Shown: positions 14,624 to 17,133 of the stretch, piece by piece
How the letters are laid out: each line of letters opens with the position of its first letter
How positions within the stretch are numbered: the first letter of the stretch is position 1
From: Calditrichota bacterium
GTDB taxonomy: Bacteria; Calditrichota; Calditrichia; RBG-13-44-9
Direction of reading: 5' to 3'
NCBI GenBank assembly: GCA_024276455.1
Contig: JAJRXE010000096.1
Location: 1-17,133 of the forward strand
DNA length: 17,133 nt
Notes under the pieces: generated by a model
Told to the model about the DNA's origin: nothing
The model's database searches: none
What the model saw: the letters and a program-made list of their open reading frames with translations, nothing else
Position numbers and translations under genes: made by a program

Positions 14624-15607
14624 TTGAAGTCAGCAAAAAGAATTTTGAGTCTGTTAATCGTTTTAGGGATTGTTTCCCCCTCGTTCGGCCTCGATCTGAA
14701 ATTTCGTAAATACGCTGGCGAATTCATGGAAGTGGGGGTGGCGGCCCGGGCCCAGGGATTGGGCGGTGCATTTGTGGCCATCTCCGGCGACATTGCCTCC
14801 ACTTATTACAATCCCGCCGGTTTGTGGAACATTGAAAATACCCAGGTTTCTTTCATGCACACCCAACAAATGCTGGCGTCGGTAAATTACGACTACCTGG
14901 CGGTTGCCCGCAAGTTAGGGAACGGTCGTGTGTTGGCGTTGAGTGTGGTGCGACTGGGGGTGGACAACATAAAAGACAGTCGACAGGCCAAAATAATTAT
15001 TGACAACGACTGGCGAATTGACTGGTCAAAAGTAACCAGTTTTAACAGCGCCGATTACATTGTTACCTTCTCGTTTGCCCAGAGCTGGGTTCACGACTGG
15101 AAAGTCGGTGCAAATTTTAAATTGATTCGACGGACCTTGAGCGATTATTCGGCCAACGGCATTGGCATCGACCTGGGGGTCCAGCGCTCGTTTTTCCGGA
15201 ACCTGACCCTGGGAGCCGCCCTTAAAAATGCCACCTCCACGCTGATTTCCTGGAATACCGGCGAAAAAGAGCTGGTTAAACCGTCTCTCACGGTGGGCGG
15301 CACCTACCAACTGTCCCTTCCCGCTATTAACAGCCAATTTCGTCCGGTGGTCGATTTTATTTTCCGCGGAGAAGATCGCCGTTCAACCGCTACGGCAAAC
15401 ATTGGCCTGATTAGTTTCGACTGGAATGCCGGTTTGGAATACAGCTTCCGGAATCTGCTGTTCCTGCGCGCCGGAAAAGACGAAATTCAACGCTTTAACT
15501 TCGGTCTGGGATTCGTTATTCCCCACATCCGATTCGATTACGCTTTCACCCAATACGACCAGGAGCTGGGCAACAGCCATCGCATTGGGCTGCTAATCCA
15601 GCTTTAA
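14624..15607 (+). CDS. PorV/PorQ-family outer-membrane beta-barrel protein
   Basis: The 327-aa protein starts at TTG 14624, with AAGGGA eight bases upstream. An N-terminal signal peptide (basic MKSAKR, hydrophobic core, likely cleavage after SFG at residue 22) is followed by the family motif GVAARAQGLGGAFVA (38-52) and the TYYNPAGL segment (60-67) seen in PorV/PorQ and more distantly in FadL-like barrels. The rest alternates polar and hydrophobic residues, with many aromatics, and ends with a typical amphipathic last strand (IGLLIQL). PorV helps sort and attach cargo of the type IX secretion system; many FCB genomes carry several paralogues of unknown role. The following gene encodes a secreted peptidase, which makes a secretion or surface role attractive. 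The exact subfamily cannot be decided here. Confidence 0.8.
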   Translation: MKSAKRILSLLIVLGIVSPSFGLDLKFRKYAGEFMEVGVAARAQGLGGAFVAISGDIASTYYNPAGLWNIENTQVSFMHTQQMLASVNYDYLAVARKLGNGRVLALSVVRLGVDNIKDSRQAKIIIDNDWRIDWSKVTSFNSADYIVTFSFAQSWVHDWKVGANFKLIRRTLSDYSANGIGIDLGVQRSFFRNLTLGAALKNATSTLISWNTGEKELVKPSLTVGGTYQLSLPAINSQFRPVVDFIFRGEDRRSTATANIGLISFDWNAGLEYSFRNLLFLRAGKDEIQRFNFGLGFVIPHIRFDYAFTQYDQELGNSHRIGLLIQL

Positions 15608-15640
15608 CGAACTAAAAGATTTCAGGAGTTCCTTTTTAAA

Positions 15641-17133
15641 GTGAGTCTTGCACTGCCAATTCGAATTCGATTCTTACATCTGTTTGGTGCAACCTTCTTT
15701 TTGATCCATTTAAGTCTGGCTGCCGCAATCCAGCTGACTCAGAATCCGGTTCCTGCTTGTGGCACCCCGGTAGTCAGCACCATCGACGGCGACACCTACC
15801 TGCAACAGTTAAAGCGGGAGAATCCGGCTGCTTACCAGGCCAGCTTGCAAGAAGCCTTACGAGTGGAAAGTTTCAATAAAACCCATCTGACCGAGAAGAT
15901 CTTTTACGCCTACAACTTTAGCACCAAAAAATATTACACCCTCACCGCCACCCTGCGCCGAACAGGCAACCTGGTGCGTATCTGGGTCGAGAATGCCAGC
16001 GAACAATATGTAAACGAGGCGGTGCTGGACGAGGTGCTTCGTCAGCTGGAAGAATCCTCCAATGCTTCCTCAATTGATCCCCGGAAAGGAATCGTTGAGA
16101 TCGACACCATGTTGTTCGGTCAGCCACCCAATTACGACGGAGACGGCATCATTGATTTCCTGATTCTGGATATTAAAGATTTTTTTAACCCTCCGGACAA
16201 TCAGGAATTTATTGCCGGCTATTTCCATCCAAATGACCAGACCAACAACCCCAACAGCAACAAGATGGATCTGATGTATCTGGATGCCTACCCGGGAATT
16301 TATTACGATGGAAATTACCGTACTTCGCGGGTGCTCGCCACCACCGCACACGAGTTTCAGCATTTGATTCATTACAATTACGATCGGAATGAAGAGACCT
16401 GGGTGAACGAGGGATTGTCCGAACTGGCCGGTACGTATTGCGGATTTGGCATTGATTTCCCTTACCTTTACCTGGAAGACACTCGTCGCAGCCTCGTTAC
16501 CTGGGACAACGAAGTAGCCGATTATTCCAAGGTAAACCTCTGGACGCTTTATTGCGCCGAACAACTCGGCAGACCATTCATCCGCGAGCTGGTGCAAAAT
16601 CCCCTCCACGGGATAGCGGGCTTTAATGCCAGCCTTCAAAAGGTGGGAATTCCCGGAACCATTAGCGATATATTTCAGGATTGGACGGTGGCCAATTACC
16701 TAAACGATCCTGTACTGGATTCCCGTTACGGCTACCAACACCCGGATGCCCGGGGATTACGGGCGGAATACACCCGGCAAATTACCGAGTACCCGGCCAC
16801 GATTTCGGGAGATCTTAAGGCATTTGGGGTGGAATATCAGCGCTTTCGGGGGCGAGATTCTTTGCGTTTGACTTTCTCGAACAATTCCTCGGAATCGCTT
16901 TTGTTGATTCGCAAAAATGGCCAGGCTCAATTAATCTCAACCGGGGTAGGGGAGTTCACTTATCCCGATTTCAATGATCAGGAAGAATATGTATTAATTC
17001 TCTTTTACTCCTTTCAAGATTTTTTCTACGAGTACCAGGCCAGAGCCCGGTATTCATTGAAATATCTGGAATTAAGTTACGACGACAACAAAGCCGATAT
17101 TAATCTGCTTATCAGCGGAATTGTGGCCAATCG
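15641..17133 (+). CDS. Secreted HEXXH metallopeptidase, partial (runs off right edge)
   Basis: The frame is open from GTG 15641 to the window end, 497 complete codons. AGGAG lies 12 bases before the GTG, rather far, so the exact start is less sure. A signal peptide is visible (basic residues at 8-10, hydrophobic 11-28, cleavage probably near SLA/AA). The zinc site is HEFQH (237-241) with a Trp-Val-Asn-Glu-Gly segment whose Glu257 is the likely third ligand. This resembles the hyicolysin-like M30 type (AHEFQH followed by ETWVNEG), although an M6 relative is not excluded. A calcium-type loop NYDGDGIID (164-172) precedes it. After the catalytic part, a beta-rich region begins near residue 390. 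FCB peptidases of this kind often end in a type IX or other sorting domain, which would lie outside the window. It follows the PorV/PorQ-like gene by 33 bases. Confidence 0.82.
   Translation, partial: MSLALPIRIRFLHLFGATFFLIHLSLAAAIQLTQNPVPACGTPVVSTIDGDTYLQQLKRENPAAYQASLQEALRVESFNKTHLTEKIFYAYNFSTKKYYTLTATLRRTGNLVRIWVENASEQYVNEAVLDEVLRQLEESSNASSIDPRKGIVEIDTMLFGQPPNYDGDGIIDFLILDIKDFFNPPDNQEFIAGYFHPNDQTNNPNSNKMDLMYLDAYPGIYYDGNYRTSRVLATTAHEFQHLIHYNYDRNEETWVNEGLSELAGTYCGFGIDFPYLYLEDTRRSLVTWDNEVADYSKVNLWTLYCAEQLGRPFIRELVQNPLHGIAGFNASLQKVGIPGTISDIFQDWTVANYLNDPVLDSRYGYQHPDARGLRAEYTRQITEYPATISGDLKAFGVEYQRFRGRDSLRLTFSNNSSESLLLIRKNGQAQLISTGVGEFTYPDFNDQEEYVLILFYSFQDFFYEYQARARYSLKYLELSYDDNKADINLLISGIVAN

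Overview
The window looks like a stretch of ordinary chromosome from a Gram-negative bacterium of the FCB group. A Calditrichota-like lineage would fit, but this rests on inference and no rRNA is present to test it. The clues are a PorV/PorQ-type outer-membrane protein next to a large secreted HEXXH peptidase, an MsbA-like exporter, a membrane-anchored PASTA protein without a kinase beside rpe, roughly even GC, and good Shine-Dalgarno sites with several GTG/TTG starts. I see no tRNA, rRNA, CRISPR array, insertion sequence, integrase or prophage gene.

Left part (1-5750, all + strand): a TTCG-loop terminator, then engB (ribosome-assembly GTPase), a short ACT-less serA-type dehydrogenase with its own terminator, the pdxS-pdxT pair (DXP-independent PLP synthesis), and a tight nrnA-like DHH phosphoesterase / MutT-type Nudix / stand-alone B3/B4-domain trio. 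Middle part (5765-8807, - strand): an MsbA-like ABC half-transporter preceded by a GAF protein with a degenerate, probably inactive GGDEF domain. A 279-base divergent region follows, with candidate promoters on both strands, a possible two-state hairpin and an 18-codon ORF.

Right part (9087-17133, + strand): dnaE, dtd, a PASTA protein and rpe are packed like an operon, followed by a PorV/PorQ-family protein and a secreted metallopeptidase that runs off the right edge. The common thread is housekeeping: ribosome assembly, replication, nucleotide clean-up, tRNA quality control and cofactor supply, ending in cell-surface and secretion genes.

The most notable observation is that dnaE, the replicative polymerase, is otherwise full length (1164 codons) and perfectly in frame but carries one in-frame TAA at 10311-10313. 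The stop lies directly after the catalytic PDIDIDF segment, where relatives have Glu. It is either a base error, a real nonsense mutation, stop-codon readthrough, or a polymerase made as two chains. I found no clear undescribed multi-gene system.
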